Source of the DNA: Treponema sp.
GTDB lineage: Bacteria; Spirochaetota; Spirochaetia; Treponematales; Treponemataceae
Assembly (NCBI GenBank): GCA_017622055.1
Contig: JAGARY010000299.1
Location: forward strand, 1-17,999
Length of the DNA: 17,999 bases
Direction of reading: 5' to 3'
The notes beneath the pieces are model-generated. The model ran no database searches, was not told where the DNA came from, and was given only the letters and a program-made list of their open reading frames with translations. Both the position numbers and the translations under genes were made by a program. Positions within the stretch are counted from its first letter, which is position 1. Every line of letters starts with the position of its first letter. This document shows positions 8,521-15,304 of this stretch, in pieces.

Positions 8521-8663
8521 TTCAAAAATTGCTCCTTGCTTTCATAATTAATAATTCTTAATTCTGAATTCATAATTATCCTAGCCATTCACAACATTGA
8601 AACTTCAAAAATTGCTCCTTGTTTTGCTTTCACAATTCTTAATTCTTAATTCTGAATTCTTAA
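8521..8663. repeat. Direct duplication of an AT-rich intergenic unit
   Basis: Two related units of about 60 bp (near 8521-8578 and 8603-8663) share TTCAAAAATTGCTCCTTG, then CTTTCA, then the AATTCTTAATTCTGAATTC pattern. They differ by small indels, such as TTTTG inserted in the second. They lie just after the stop of the acyl-CoA synthetase gene. The remaining bases of 8260-8520 hold only AT-rich sequence and the terminator. Confidence 0.8.
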
Positions 8664-8669
8664 TTAAAA

Positions 8670-10316
8670 TTAATCATCTACTTTCATCACTTCTCTTCTA
8701 TATTTTGTTCCCATTTCTGTAAGCTTGAACTTTTGGATTTTTCCAGAGCCAGTCATTGGGAATTCGTCCAAAAACATGAAGAATTGTGGCCACTTGTATT
8801 TAGAAAGTTTTCCGCGGCAATATTCAATTACATCTTCTTCTGTAAGAGTTTGACCTTCGTGCAAAATAATAAAAGCACCTGTAATTTCACCATAACGATT
8901 ACTTTTTACAGCGGCAACTTGAATATCTTTAATTTGAGGAATATCAATTAAGAATTCTTCAATTTCACGAGGATAAATGTTTTCGCCACCGCGAATAATC
9001 ATATCTTTAATACGACCTGTAATTCTGTAGTTTCCGTCTGGATCTTTTACGCCCAAATCGCCAGAGTGTAAGAATCCATTTTCGTCTATAATTTCGGCAG
9101 TGGCTTCTGGCATTTTGTAATAACCTTTCATAATGTTGTAACCTCTACAACACATTTCCCCTTGTTCGCCAATTGCACATTCTTCATTAGTTTCTGGATT
9201 CAAAACTTTTACTTCAATATCAGGAAGTTCGTATCCTACAGTTGTGGCTCTTACTTCTGCACTTTGATTCCATCTACTTTGAGTCATACCTGGGCTAGTT
9301 TCTGTAAGTCCATATACAGAAGTAATTTCTTTCATGTTCATTTTGTCCATTACAGTTTTCATTAATTCAACAGGACATCCAGCACCAGCCATAATTCCAG
9401 TTCTTAATGAAGACATATCAAACATATTAAACATTGGATGATTTAATTCTGCAATGTACATTGTTGGAACGCCATAAATTGCAGTACATTTTTCTTTATG
9501 AATAGAAGCCAATGCAACTAATGGATCAAAACTTTCTAATAAAACGTGAGTTGCACCGTGGCTCAAAATTGCCATAACGCCTAAAACAATACCAAAACAA
9601 TGGAACAAAGGAACTGGCAAACATACTCTTTCTTTTGAAGTGTAACGCATGCTTTCCCCAATTGAATATCCATTGTTGATAATGTTATGACTTGTAAGCA
9701 TTACACCTTTTGGGAATCCAGTAGTTCCTGATGTGTATTGCATATTTACAACGTCATGAGGAGTAACTTCACTTTCAATTTTTTTGATAATTTCAAAATC
9801 AACATGTTGACCTAAAAGCAATAATTCTGGAGTTGAATACAAACCACGGAATTTTTCTGGTCCCATAAAAACAACATTTTTTAAGCATGGGAATCTTTTT
9901 GATTTTAAACAACCTCTTTCATATTCATCTAATTCTGGAACAAGTTCCTTAATCATTTGAACATAATTTGAATCTTTAACACCATCTGTTAAACACAATG
10001 TTGTTAAATCTGCTTGTTTTACAAGATATTCAAGTTCGTGAAGTTTGTAAGATGTGTTTACTGTTACAGCAACTGCTCCTAAACGGGCACATGCAAACAT
10101 ATATGTGAGCCAGTCTGGAACATTTGTTGCCCAAATACCAATATTATCCCCTTTTCTAACTCCAATTGCATACAAACCTGCTGCCATATCATCAACACGT
10201 TTATCAAATTCTTGGTATGTAAATCTTAATCCTCTGTCTGAATAAACCATAAATTCTTGACTAGGATTTTCTTTTGTTTTTTCTCTTAATAATTGACTTA
10301 AAGTTAATTCTATCAT
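8670..10316 (-). CDS. AMP-forming acyl-CoA synthetase, FadD-type (548 aa)
   Basis: Cytoplasmic ligase that activates a carboxylic acid with ATP and CoA, releasing AMP and pyrophosphate. Motifs in order: adenylate-forming [13 protein letters not shown] at about 195-207, YGLTETSPG at about 335-343, SGDL at about 418-421, hinge [20 protein letters not shown] at about 434-453, and catalytic Lys526 in GSGKIQK. Length and motifs are complete. Substrate is uncertain: medium- or branched-chain, or aromatic acids are all possible in this family. It follows a 62-residue ORF by 12 bases and the XRE-cupin gene beyond. The ribosome binding site is weak (GGAT). The vor-type operon upstream also handles acyl-CoAs, so a shared pathway is plausible. 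Confidence 0.92.
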   Translation of the reverse strand: MIELTLSQLLREKTKENPSQEFMVYSDRGLRFTYQEFDKRVDDMAAGLYAIGVRKGDNIGIWATNVPDWLTYMFACARLGAVAVTVNTSYKLHELEYLVKQADLTTLCLTDGVKDSNYVQMIKELVPELDEYERGCLKSKRFPCLKNVVFMGPEKFRGLYSTPELLLLGQHVDFEIIKKIESEVTPHDVVNMQYTSGTTGFPKGVMLTSHNIINNGYSIGESMRYTSKERVCLPVPLFHCFGIVLGVMAILSHGATHVLLESFDPLVALASIHKEKCTAIYGVPTMYIAELNHPMFNMFDMSSLRTGIMAGAGCPVELMKTVMDKMNMKEITSVYGLTETSPGMTQSRWNQSAEVRATTVGYELPDIEVKVLNPETNEECAIGEQGEMCCRGYNIMKGYYKMPEATAEIIDENGFLHSGDLGVKDPDGNYRITGRIKDMIIRGGENIYPREIEEFLIDIPQIKDIQVAAVKSNRYGEITGAFIILHEGQTLTEEDVIEYCRGKLSKYKWPQFFMFLDEFPMTGSGKIQKFKLTEMGTKYRREVMKVDD

Positions 10317-10328
10317 TTTATTTATCCA

Positions 10329-10517
10329 TTATTTTTTCTTTTCCAAAAGCATTTCTGCATCTGCTTTGCCTTGTCTAACTTCAATATTTTTAAAAGATTT
10401 AGAAATATCAGAAGTATTTTGAGACTTTTTGGAATCTTGATTTTTTTTCTTTAAATTTTGTTGCAAAAGCCAAGATGATTTTCTGTTCATTAAAGAATAA
10501 TACTCTTTGTCATCCAT
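10329..10517 (-). CDS. Small basic protein of unknown function (62 aa)
   Basis: Charged, lysine- and glutamine-rich peptide beginning MDDKEYYSLMNRKSSWLL and ending MLLEKKK. It has no membrane segment, cysteine motif or recognisable domain. It sits nine bases after the XRE-cupin stop and 12 bases before the acyl-CoA synthetase start, an operon-like spacing that supports a real gene, although no good ribosome binding site precedes it. The equivalent position in the second regulator-synthetase pair (7685-7701) has no such ORF. I do not recognise it. Confidence 0.5.
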   Translation of the reverse strand: MDDKEYYSLMNRKSSWLLQQNLKKKNQDSKKSQNTSDISKSFKNIEVRQGKADAEMLLEKKK

Positions 10518-10526
10518 AATTGTCTA

Positions 10527-11102
10527 TTAAACTGGAGTATAAACTACAGCTAAAATCTTTGCATTTTCACTTCCAAAACTGTGAACGTGATGTGCAACAA
10601 TTGATTCATAATAGATTGAATCACCAGTTTTTAGATGATAAGTTTCTTTTCCATATTTAATTTCAACTTCACCTTCCAAAACATAGATGAATTCTTCACC
10701 TTCGTGAGTTGAAAGTTTAACTTCTTCTTCTGATGATGGGAAAATATCAATAACAAACGGATCCATGTGACGACCAGCTTTGTTTTGAGCCAATGTATAA
10801 AAGTCTAAATCTGAATTGATTGCGTTTCCTCTGTCAGAAAAGCGAGTAACTTCTTTCTTTTCTTGAGCTCTAGAAACTACAGGTCCAAGATTTTCGTCGT
10901 CATCCATAAATGTTCCAAGCCTTACGCCTAGAACTCTTGCAATTTTGATTAGAGGTGTTAGGTTTGGTACAAGTGAACCATCTTCGATGCTTGCAATTTG
11001 TTCAACACTAAGATTAGTTCTTTCGCTTACATCTTCAATTGAAAGTTTTCTGTTTTCACGAACCATTTTTACTTTTGCACCAATTTTGTTTTTAACACTC
11101 AT
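10527..11102 (-). CDS. XRE-family regulator with C-terminal cupin sensor (191 aa)
   Basis: The N-terminal helix-turn-helix (about residues 8-65, including KLSIEDVSERTNLSVEQIASIEDG) is joined by a linker to a cupin (about 110-190, with STHEGEEFIYVLEGEVEIKYG, HLKTGDSIYYES and HHVHSFG). GAGGTG five bases before the ATG supports the start. It is first in a unit with the 62-residue ORF and the intact acyl-CoA synthetase. The shared architecture with 7702-8259 points to a duplicated regulator-synthetase module whose copies have diverged widely. The effector may be an acyl-CoA or free acid, but this is inference. Confidence 0.92.
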   Translation of the reverse strand: MSVKNKIGAKVKMVRENRKLSIEDVSERTNLSVEQIASIEDGSLVPNLTPLIKIARVLGVRLGTFMDDDENLGPVVSRAQEKKEVTRFSDRGNAINSDLDFYTLAQNKAGRHMDPFVIDIFPSSEEEVKLSTHEGEEFIYVLEGEVEIKYGKETYHLKTGDSIYYESIVAHHVHSFGSENAKILAVVYTPV

Positions 11103-11128
11103 TTTACACCTCTTTTGTTGTATATTTA

Positions 11129-11152
11129 TAAATTCTGAATTCAGAATTTTTT
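11129..11152. repeat. Short palindromic member of the AATTCTGAATT family
   Basis: AAATTCTGAATTCAGAATTT is a near-perfect 20-bp palindrome about 30 bases before the XRE-cupin start. Because it lies in the likely promoter region it may double as an operator, but it also fits the intergenic repeat family. Confidence 0.45.
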
Positions 11153-11167
11153 ACAAACTTTGCTGCC

Positions 11168-11242
11168 TTGTCATTGCGAGACCTTTAGGTCGTGGCAATC
11201 CATTATAAATTATGGATTGCTTCACTTCGTTCGCAATGACAA
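11168..11242. repeat. CATTGCGAG/CAATGACAA palindromic repeat element
   Basis: Outer arms TTGTCATTGCGA (11168-11179) and TCGCAATGACAA (11231-11242) pair perfectly. Inner arms GCAATCCAT (11195-11203) and ATGGATTGC (11212-11220) pair as well, with a small extra hairpin GACCT-TT-AGGTC. This matches a family of palindromic intergenic repeats that I know from many unrelated bacterial genomes (REP/MITE-like). It could fold as a long RNA hairpin between the oxidoreductase operon and the XRE-cupin unit. Confidence 0.85.
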
Positions 11243-11255
11243 AACTTGTGGGATA

Positions 11256-11286
11256 AGATCCTCGTGTCAAGCACGAGAATTTTTTA
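11256..11286 (+). repeat. CTCGTG/CACGAG hairpin with T6
   Basis: CTCGTG (11261-11266), loop TCAAG, CACGAG (11272-11277), then AATTTTTT. In the plus direction it looks like an intrinsic terminator, but the neighbouring genes run on the minus strand. The core resembles another dispersed repeat (ATCCTCGTG...CACGAG), so I list it as a repeat. It lies immediately beyond the gamma-subunit stop. Confidence 0.6.
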
Positions 11287-11287
11287 A

Positions 11288-11839
11288 CTATTTTATCTCA
11301 TAATCCTTATTAAATGCAGCTTCAATTGTTGCAATGTTAATTGGATTAAATTTTTTGTTTCTAGCAGAAATTGCTTCGTCCAAAGCAAATTCAAATGGTT
11401 TTACACCACTAATCATTCCAGGAATAACTTTTGCAAGACATCCCAAAACAACCATATTTGCACCGCGGGCATTTTTACATTCAGCAGCCATTTCGTTTGC
11501 TGGCAATGCCAATGTTTTTATATCATCACGAGTTGGTTTAATGTCAATTAATGATGAATTGTAAATTAATAGCCCGCCTTTTTTTAGTTGTTTTTCAAAC
11601 TTAACCATTGAAGGTTTGTTCAAAGCAACAACTACATCTGGCTTTTCAATTACTGGTGAAGCAACTTCTTCATCACTAACAATAACCGAACAGTTTGCAG
11701 TTCCACCACGCATTTCTGCACCGTAAGAAGGAATATGCGAAACATATTTATCTTCATTCATTCCAGCAAGAGTAAGAATTTTTCCTGCAAGAATTACACC
11801 TTGTCCACCAAATCCGGCAAAAATAATTTCTGTTGTCAT
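11288..11839 (-). CDS. 2-oxoacid:ferredoxin oxidoreductase, gamma subunit (183 aa)
   Basis: Gamma subunit of a multi-subunit 2-oxoacid:ferredoxin oxidoreductase (POR/KOR/VOR family), which converts a 2-oxoacid plus CoA to acyl-CoA, CO2 and reduced ferredoxin, reversibly. The N-terminal FAGFGGQGVILAGKIL and the block PSYGAEMRGGTANC are family signatures. Length is normal. GGGG about seven bases before the ATG acts as ribosome binding site. It is the last gene of the delta-alpha-beta-gamma operon, 18 bases after beta. Specificity for branched-chain 2-oxoacids or 2-oxoglutarate cannot be settled from this subunit. Confidence 0.93.
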   Translation of the reverse strand: MTTEIIFAGFGGQGVILAGKILTLAGMNEDKYVSHIPSYGAEMRGGTANCSVIVSDEEVASPVIEKPDVVVALNKPSMVKFEKQLKKGGLLIYNSSLIDIKPTRDDIKTLALPANEMAAECKNARGANMVVLGCLAKVIPGMISGVKPFEFALDEAISARNKKFNPINIATIEAAFNKDYEIK

Positions 11840-11857
11840 TTTCTACCCCTTGTGCAA

Positions 11858-12649
11858 TTATGCTTTGTTTACAACACCAGCTGTTGGAGCTGCTGCTTCA
11901 GGAATGTTTCCAGCAGGAACATCTCTAAATACACCCAATGGATAATAAGGTTCCATTGCTTCTTTTACCCAATCAGCAGCAGTAACTGCATCAACACCCC
12001 AGTTTGTAGGACACATAGAAAGAATTTCTACAAAAGAATAACCTTTTCCTTCTTTTTGATATGTCAATGCTTTTTTAATTGCTGCTTTTGCTTGATTAAT
12101 ATGTTTTACATCGTAAACTGCACAGCGTTCAATATATTTTGGTTCAACAAGTGTGTTTAATAATTCACAAGCACGAATTGGATACCCAACTTCTTCTGCA
12201 TTACGACCATTTGGTGTTGTTTTTGTTACCTGACCAACTAAAGATGTTGGAGCCATTTGACCACCAGTCATACCGTAAATTGCATTGTTAATAAAAATTA
12301 CAGTGATATTTTCACCACGGTTTGCGGCGTGAACAGTTTCTGCTGTTCCAATTGCAAGTAAATCCCCATCACCCTGATAAGAAATTACAACTTTATCTGG
12401 GTGAACACGTTTCATACCAGTTGCAACTGCTGGAGCACGACCGTGAGCTGCTTCACATGAATCTACATTAAGATAATTGTAAGCGTAAACAGCACATCCT
12501 ACAGGAGCTACAAGCAAAACATCACTTTGAATATTCATTTCATCAATTACTTGAGCAATTAATTTGTGAACAATTCCATGACCACAACCACCACAATAGT
12601 GAGTTGGCACATTATTCATTGATTTTGGAAATTCGTATTTTTTAGACAT
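11858..12649 (-). CDS. 2-oxoacid:ferredoxin oxidoreductase, beta (thiamine-diphosphate) subunit
   Basis: Catalytic subunit holding thiamine diphosphate. YCGGCGHGIVH (residues about 18-28), EAAHGRAPAVATG (about 66-78) and the cofactor motif from GDGD (93-96) to NN (121-122), followed by YGMTGGQMAPTS, are typical of the beta subunit of VOR/KOR enzymes. Length 263 is normal. The start overlaps the alpha gene by eight bases, indicating tight translational coupling. It acts with the alpha, gamma and ferredoxin-like delta subunits in the cytoplasm. Confidence 0.95.
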   Translation of the reverse strand: MSKKYEFPKSMNNVPTHYCGGCGHGIVHKLIAQVIDEMNIQSDVLLVAPVGCAVYAYNYLNVDSCEAAHGRAPAVATGMKRVHPDKVVISYQGDGDLLAIGTAETVHAANRGENITVIFINNAIYGMTGGQMAPTSLVGQVTKTTPNGRNAEEVGYPIRACELLNTLVEPKYIERCAVYDVKHINQAKAAIKKALTYQKEGKGYSFVEILSMCPTNWGVDAVTAADWVKEAMEPYYPLGVFRDVPAGNIPEAAAPTAGVVNKA

Positions 12650-13700
12650 AGCTTTTTACCTTCTCTACAATAACATCAACAGAAGGAATAATTCCTCCTG
12701 GTTCTCCGTAGAAATCAACATCACTAACTTTGTGGCCAGAATACAATTTAATATCTTGAACCATTTGACCCATTGACATTTCTACAGTAAGGATTTTTTT
12801 TGCATTTTCACAAGCTTTTTCCAACTCTTTTTGAGGGAATGGCCAAAGTGTGATTGGTCTAAATAAACCTGCTTTAATTCCTTGTTCACGCAAAACTTTT
12901 ACAGCTTTTTTACAAACACGTGCACAAGTTCCATAAGCAGCAAGAACAAAATCAGCGTCTTCGCACATGTAAGATTCGCTCATTGTTTCGTTATCTTGAA
13001 TTTTTGCATAATTTTCAAACAATTTTTTTGTGTGTGCGTTTAATTCACCATCAACACCACTTAATTTAAGCGACATCAAAATGTTTTGTTTTCTGTCCGC
13101 AGTTTTACCAGTTAAAGCCCAAGGTTTTGCAGGAAGATTTTCTACAGGTTCTGGTAAAACACAAGGTTCACTCATTTGACCAAGGTATCCATCACCAAGT
13201 AGCATAACAACTACACGATATTTATCTGCAATTTCAAAAGCTTTCATTGTACAGTCAGCCATTTCTTGAACAGTTCCTGGAGCAATTACAACAACATGAT
13301 AATCACCGTTTCCACCACCACGAGTTGCTTGGAAATAATCTCCTTGAGCACCAGCAATGTTTCCAAGTCCAGGCCCTCCACGCATCATATTTACAACTAT
13401 AGCAGGAAGTTCAGCACCAGAAATATAAGATATTCCTTCTTGTTTTAAAGAAATTCCAGGAGAAGATGATGATGTCATACATCTTGCACCTGCTGCACTT
13501 GCACCCATTACCATATTAATAGCTGCAATTTCACTTTCTGCTTGTAAAAAAGTTCCACCAACTTCAGGAAGTCTTTTTGCCATATACGCTGGAATTTCAT
13601 TTTGTGGAGTAATTGGATATGCAAAATAGTAGCGACAACCAGCTCTAATTGCAGCTTCACCAATTGCTTCATTTCCTTTCATTAAAATTTTATTTGCCAT
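12642..13700 (-). CDS. vorB: 2-oxoacid:ferredoxin oxidoreductase, alpha subunit (VorB-type, 352 aa)
   Basis: Alpha subunit with a PFOR domain-I region (residues about 1-240: GNEAIGEAAIRAGCRYYFAY, PITPQNEIP, QAESEIAAINMVMGASAAG, MTSSSSPGISL) and a transketolase-C-like domain II (about 250-350: VLAAYGTCARVCKKAV, FRPITLWPFP). Sequence and length match proteins usually annotated as VorB, the 3-methyl-2-oxobutanoate (2-oxoisovalerate) ferredoxin oxidoreductase alpha subunit. Closely related KorA enzymes use 2-oxoglutarate, so the substrate is provisional. It follows the ferredoxin gene by one base. Confidence 0.93.
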   Translation of the reverse strand: MANKILMKGNEAIGEAAIRAGCRYYFAYPITPQNEIPAYMAKRLPEVGGTFLQAESEIAAINMVMGASAAGARCMTSSSSPGISLKQEGISYISGAELPAIVVNMMRGGPGLGNIAGAQGDYFQATRGGGNGDYHVVVIAPGTVQEMADCTMKAFEIADKYRVVVMLLGDGYLGQMSEPCVLPEPVENLPAKPWALTGKTADRKQNILMSLKLSGVDGELNAHTKKLFENYAKIQDNETMSESYMCEDADFVLAAYGTCARVCKKAVKVLREQGIKAGLFRPITLWPFPQKELEKACENAKKILTVEMSMGQMVQDIKLYSGHKVSDVDFYGEPGGIIPSVDVIVEKVKSYV

Positions 13701-13701
13701 A

Positions 13702-13914
13702 TTATTCAGCCTCTATTTCTATAACACAATCTGGACACATAGTTGCACAAAAACTACATGCAATACATAAACTTTCATCAGAACAAACAGGATAATTTAC
13801 ACCCTGACCATTTGTTTCCTTTGACATTTCTAAGATGTTTTTTGGACAAACGCGAATACATAATCCGCAGCCTTTACATCTTTCAACATTAATTAAAGGT
13901 CTACCTTTTGCCAT
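13702..13914 (-). CDS. 2-oxoacid:ferredoxin oxidoreductase, delta subunit (2[4Fe-4S] ferredoxin)
   Basis: A 70-residue ferredoxin-like subunit with two CxxCxxCxxxCP clusters (CKGCGLCIRVCP and CIACSFCATMCP), each binding a [4Fe-4S] centre that carries electrons from the catalytic site to ferredoxin. It heads the four-gene operon, the usual delta-alpha-beta-gamma order of VOR/KOR operons. GAGG is four bases before the ATG. All eight cysteines are present. Confidence 0.95.
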   Translation of the reverse strand: MAKGRPLINVERCKGCGLCIRVCPKNILEMSKETNGQGVNYPVCSDESLCIACSFCATMCPDCVIEIEAE

Positions 13915-13952
13915 ATAACCTCACAAAAAAATCTAATTTTTTACATTATAAT

Positions 13953-13980
13953 ATTATATAAATTACATAAAAAAAATCAA
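13953..13980 (-). promoter_or_regulatory. Probable promoter of the oxidoreductase operon
   Basis: On the minus strand TTGATT (13975-13980) and TATAAT (13953-13958) are spaced 16 bases, about 40 bases before the delta-subunit start. The match to sigma-70 consensus is good, but the surrounding DNA is so AT-rich that chance matches are common. Confidence 0.5.
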
Positions 13981-13989
13981 TACAGTTTT

Positions 13990-14024
13990 ACTTAAAAACT
14001 TTAATATATTTAAAGTTTTTAAGT
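13990..14024. promoter_or_regulatory. 35-bp perfect palindrome between divergent operons
   Basis: Arms ACTTAAAAACTTTAA (13990-14004) and TTAAAGTTTTTAAGT (14010-14024) are perfect 15-bp complements around TATAT. It lies just upstream of the oxidoreductase promoter. It could be an operator for a dimeric regulator, or a hairpin. Low GC and lack of a T tract make a terminator less likely. Confidence 0.5.
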
Positions 14025-14040
14025 GTAGTTGTAATTTTAT

Positions 14041-14223
14041 GGGGGTATTTTTGCTAACGCAAAAACCGAGCTGCTACGGGTTCCGCTTTCGCTTCATCGT
14101 CCTCGCTCGCCCAAAAGGCTCGCTGCGGTCGACAGCTTCGCTGCCCTTCGTATCCCTTGCCTTACGGTAGAAATGGGATTAGTAGCGGGGCTACAAGTAG
14201 TCCCTTGCCTTCCGGTAGAAAAG
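14041..14223. repeat. GC-rich composite repeat element left of dam
   Basis: A GC-rich island in AT-rich DNA. It opens with the hairpin TTTTTGC-TAAC-GCAAAAA (14048-14065). It contains GTTCCGCTTTCGCTTC (from 14080), resembling GTTCCGCACTTCGCTAC (from 15225) at the end of dam. It ends with two 21-bp near-identical direct repeats (14153-14173 and 14201-14221; TCCCTTGCCTTNCGGTAGAAA). There is no plausible coding frame. I associate such elements with Treponema intergenic regions but cannot verify it here. Confidence 0.6.
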
Positions 14224-14242
14224 TGCTGTTAGTATAACATGG

Positions 14243-14301
14243 TAGACATAGAAAATGCTACATATTATTCTAAGAGAAAGGAAGTAGCATTTTTGTGTCT
14301 A
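14243..14301. repeat. Long imperfect inverted repeat upstream of dam
   Basis: TAGACATAGAAAATGCTAC (14243-14261) pairs with the 18-base arm at 14284-14301 (GTAGCATTTTTGTGTCTA), apart from a short internal mismatch, around a 22-base loop. It may be a small terminal-inverted-repeat element or a stable leader hairpin. It precedes the probable dam promoter. Confidence 0.55.
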
Positions 14302-14306
14302 CTTAA

Positions 14307-14368
14307 TTGACCTATGTTCAACTTTATTGACTTATGTTCACTTATTAGATATATAATAAGTGTATAAT
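14307..14368 (+). promoter_or_regulatory. Tandem TTGACNTATGTTCA motif and dam promoter region
   Basis: TTGACCTATGTTCA (14307-14320) and TTGACTTATGTTCA (14327-14340) differ by one base and are exactly 20 bases apart, about two helical turns, which suits side-by-side protein binding. The second also offers a -35 (TTGACT) with TATAAT at 14352-14357, though the 19-base spacer is long. Another TATAAT lies at 14363-14368. The methylase start follows at 14423. Confidence 0.45.
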
Positions 14369-14422
14369 ATCTGTTAAAAATCCAATTTATGATATATAAT
14401 ATATAATTAAAGAGGAATAAAA

Positions 14423-15295
14423 ATGTTGGCAAAACCGTTTATTAAATGGGTTGGTGGGAAAAGCCAATTACTAGAAGAAATAAGTGAAAAGTATCCTCAG
14501 AAAATTGAAAAATATTGTGAACCGTTCGTTGGAGGCGGTGCTGTTTTATTTGACATTTTAAGCACAAAGCATCCAGAAACTGTTCTTATTAATGACATCA
14601 ATAAAGAATTGATTAACACATATTCACAGATTAAAAACAACTGTGCTGGAATGATTTCTCATTTATCAGAAATCCAGTCAATTTATAAAGCTCATACATT
14701 GGAAGAAAATAAAGCTTTCTTCTATGAAAAACGACAGCGTTACAATGACCTAAAAGTTAATGGAAATGATACTGAAAATCTTGAGAAAGCTGCTTTGTTT
14801 ATATTCCTAAATAAAACCTGCTTTAATGGTCTTTATCGAGTAAATTCCAAAGGCCTTTTCAATGTTCCTTTTAATAACGCAAAAAATCCACTTTTATGTG
14901 ATGAAGAAAATCTAAGAGCCTGTTCACAGCTTCTGCAGAATGTAGAAATGCGAGTTGGTGACTATAAAGAATGTAAAGATTTCATAGACTCTAACACATT
15001 CGTATATATTGATCCACCATACCGCCCTTTGACTCAGACAGCTGCCTTTACTTCATATTCAGAAAACGGCTTCACTGATAAAGAACAAATTGAACTCGGC
15101 AATTTTATAACTGAAATATCAAATAAAGGTGCTATGGTAGTTGCCAGCAATTCAGATCCAAAAAACTCTGATATTAATGATGACTTCTTTGATGATATGG
15201 GCGTTCCGGCTAAAGCCGTCGGCTGTTCCGCACTTCGCTACCGCTCATTCCTTCACTTCGTTTCGGAACGCCTACGGTGGTGCTCCATAGCCTAA
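14423..15295 (+). CDS. dam: Dam/DpnM-type GATC adenine methylase with replaced C-terminus
   Basis: Alpha-class (D12) adenine-N6 methyltransferase. It has the N-terminal KPFIKWVGGKSQLL, SAM-binding EPFVGGGAVLFDIL (about 33-46), FNGLYRVNSKGLFNVPF and catalytic DPPY (197-200) followed by RPLTQTAAFTSY, closest in memory to DpnM, which methylates adenine in GATC. Homology runs through ASNSDPKNSDINDDFFDD (to residue about 258) and then stops abruptly. The last 32 residues (from MGVPAKAV to LRWCSIA) come from a GC-rich palindromic repeat. The expected family ending, roughly 35 residues with a RGKISELLxxNY-like block, is absent. GAGG lies seven bases before the ATG. The enzyme is probably inactive, although all catalytic motifs remain. 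GATC specificity is inferred. Confidence 0.9.
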   Translation: MLAKPFIKWVGGKSQLLEEISEKYPQKIEKYCEPFVGGGAVLFDILSTKHPETVLINDINKELINTYSQIKNNCAGMISHLSEIQSIYKAHTLEENKAFFYEKRQRYNDLKVNGNDTENLEKAALFIFLNKTCFNGLYRVNSKGLFNVPFNNAKNPLLCDEENLRACSQLLQNVEMRVGDYKECKDFIDSNTFVYIDPPYRPLTQTAAFTSYSENGFTDKEQIELGNFITEISNKGAMVVASNSDPKNSDINDDFFDDMGVPAKAVGCSALRYRSFLHFVSERLRWCSIA

Positions 15296-15300
15296 CGCTA
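15199..15300. repeat. GC-rich palindromic repeat forming the end of dam
   Basis: GGCGTTCCG (15200-15208) and CGGAACGCC (15264-15272) are perfect 9-bp inverted repeats. Between them lie the small hairpin GGC-TAAA-GCC and GTTCCGCACTTCGCTAC. Base composition contrasts sharply with both flanks. The dam reading frame runs through it and ends in a TAA at 15293, ten bases before the DpnI start. It looks inserted or captured during rearrangement, and shares wording with the 14041-14223 element. Confidence 0.75.
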
Positions 15301-15304
15301 AAAA

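Noticed and set aside
11160..11290. CRISPR-like array
   Set aside because: The repeats here are single palindromic elements without regularly spaced identical units or spacers. No cas genes are present in the window.
11735..12160. 141-residue plus-strand ORF
   Set aside because: Antisense to the gamma and beta oxidoreductase subunits; its cysteine- and phenylalanine-rich composition is typical of a shadow frame.
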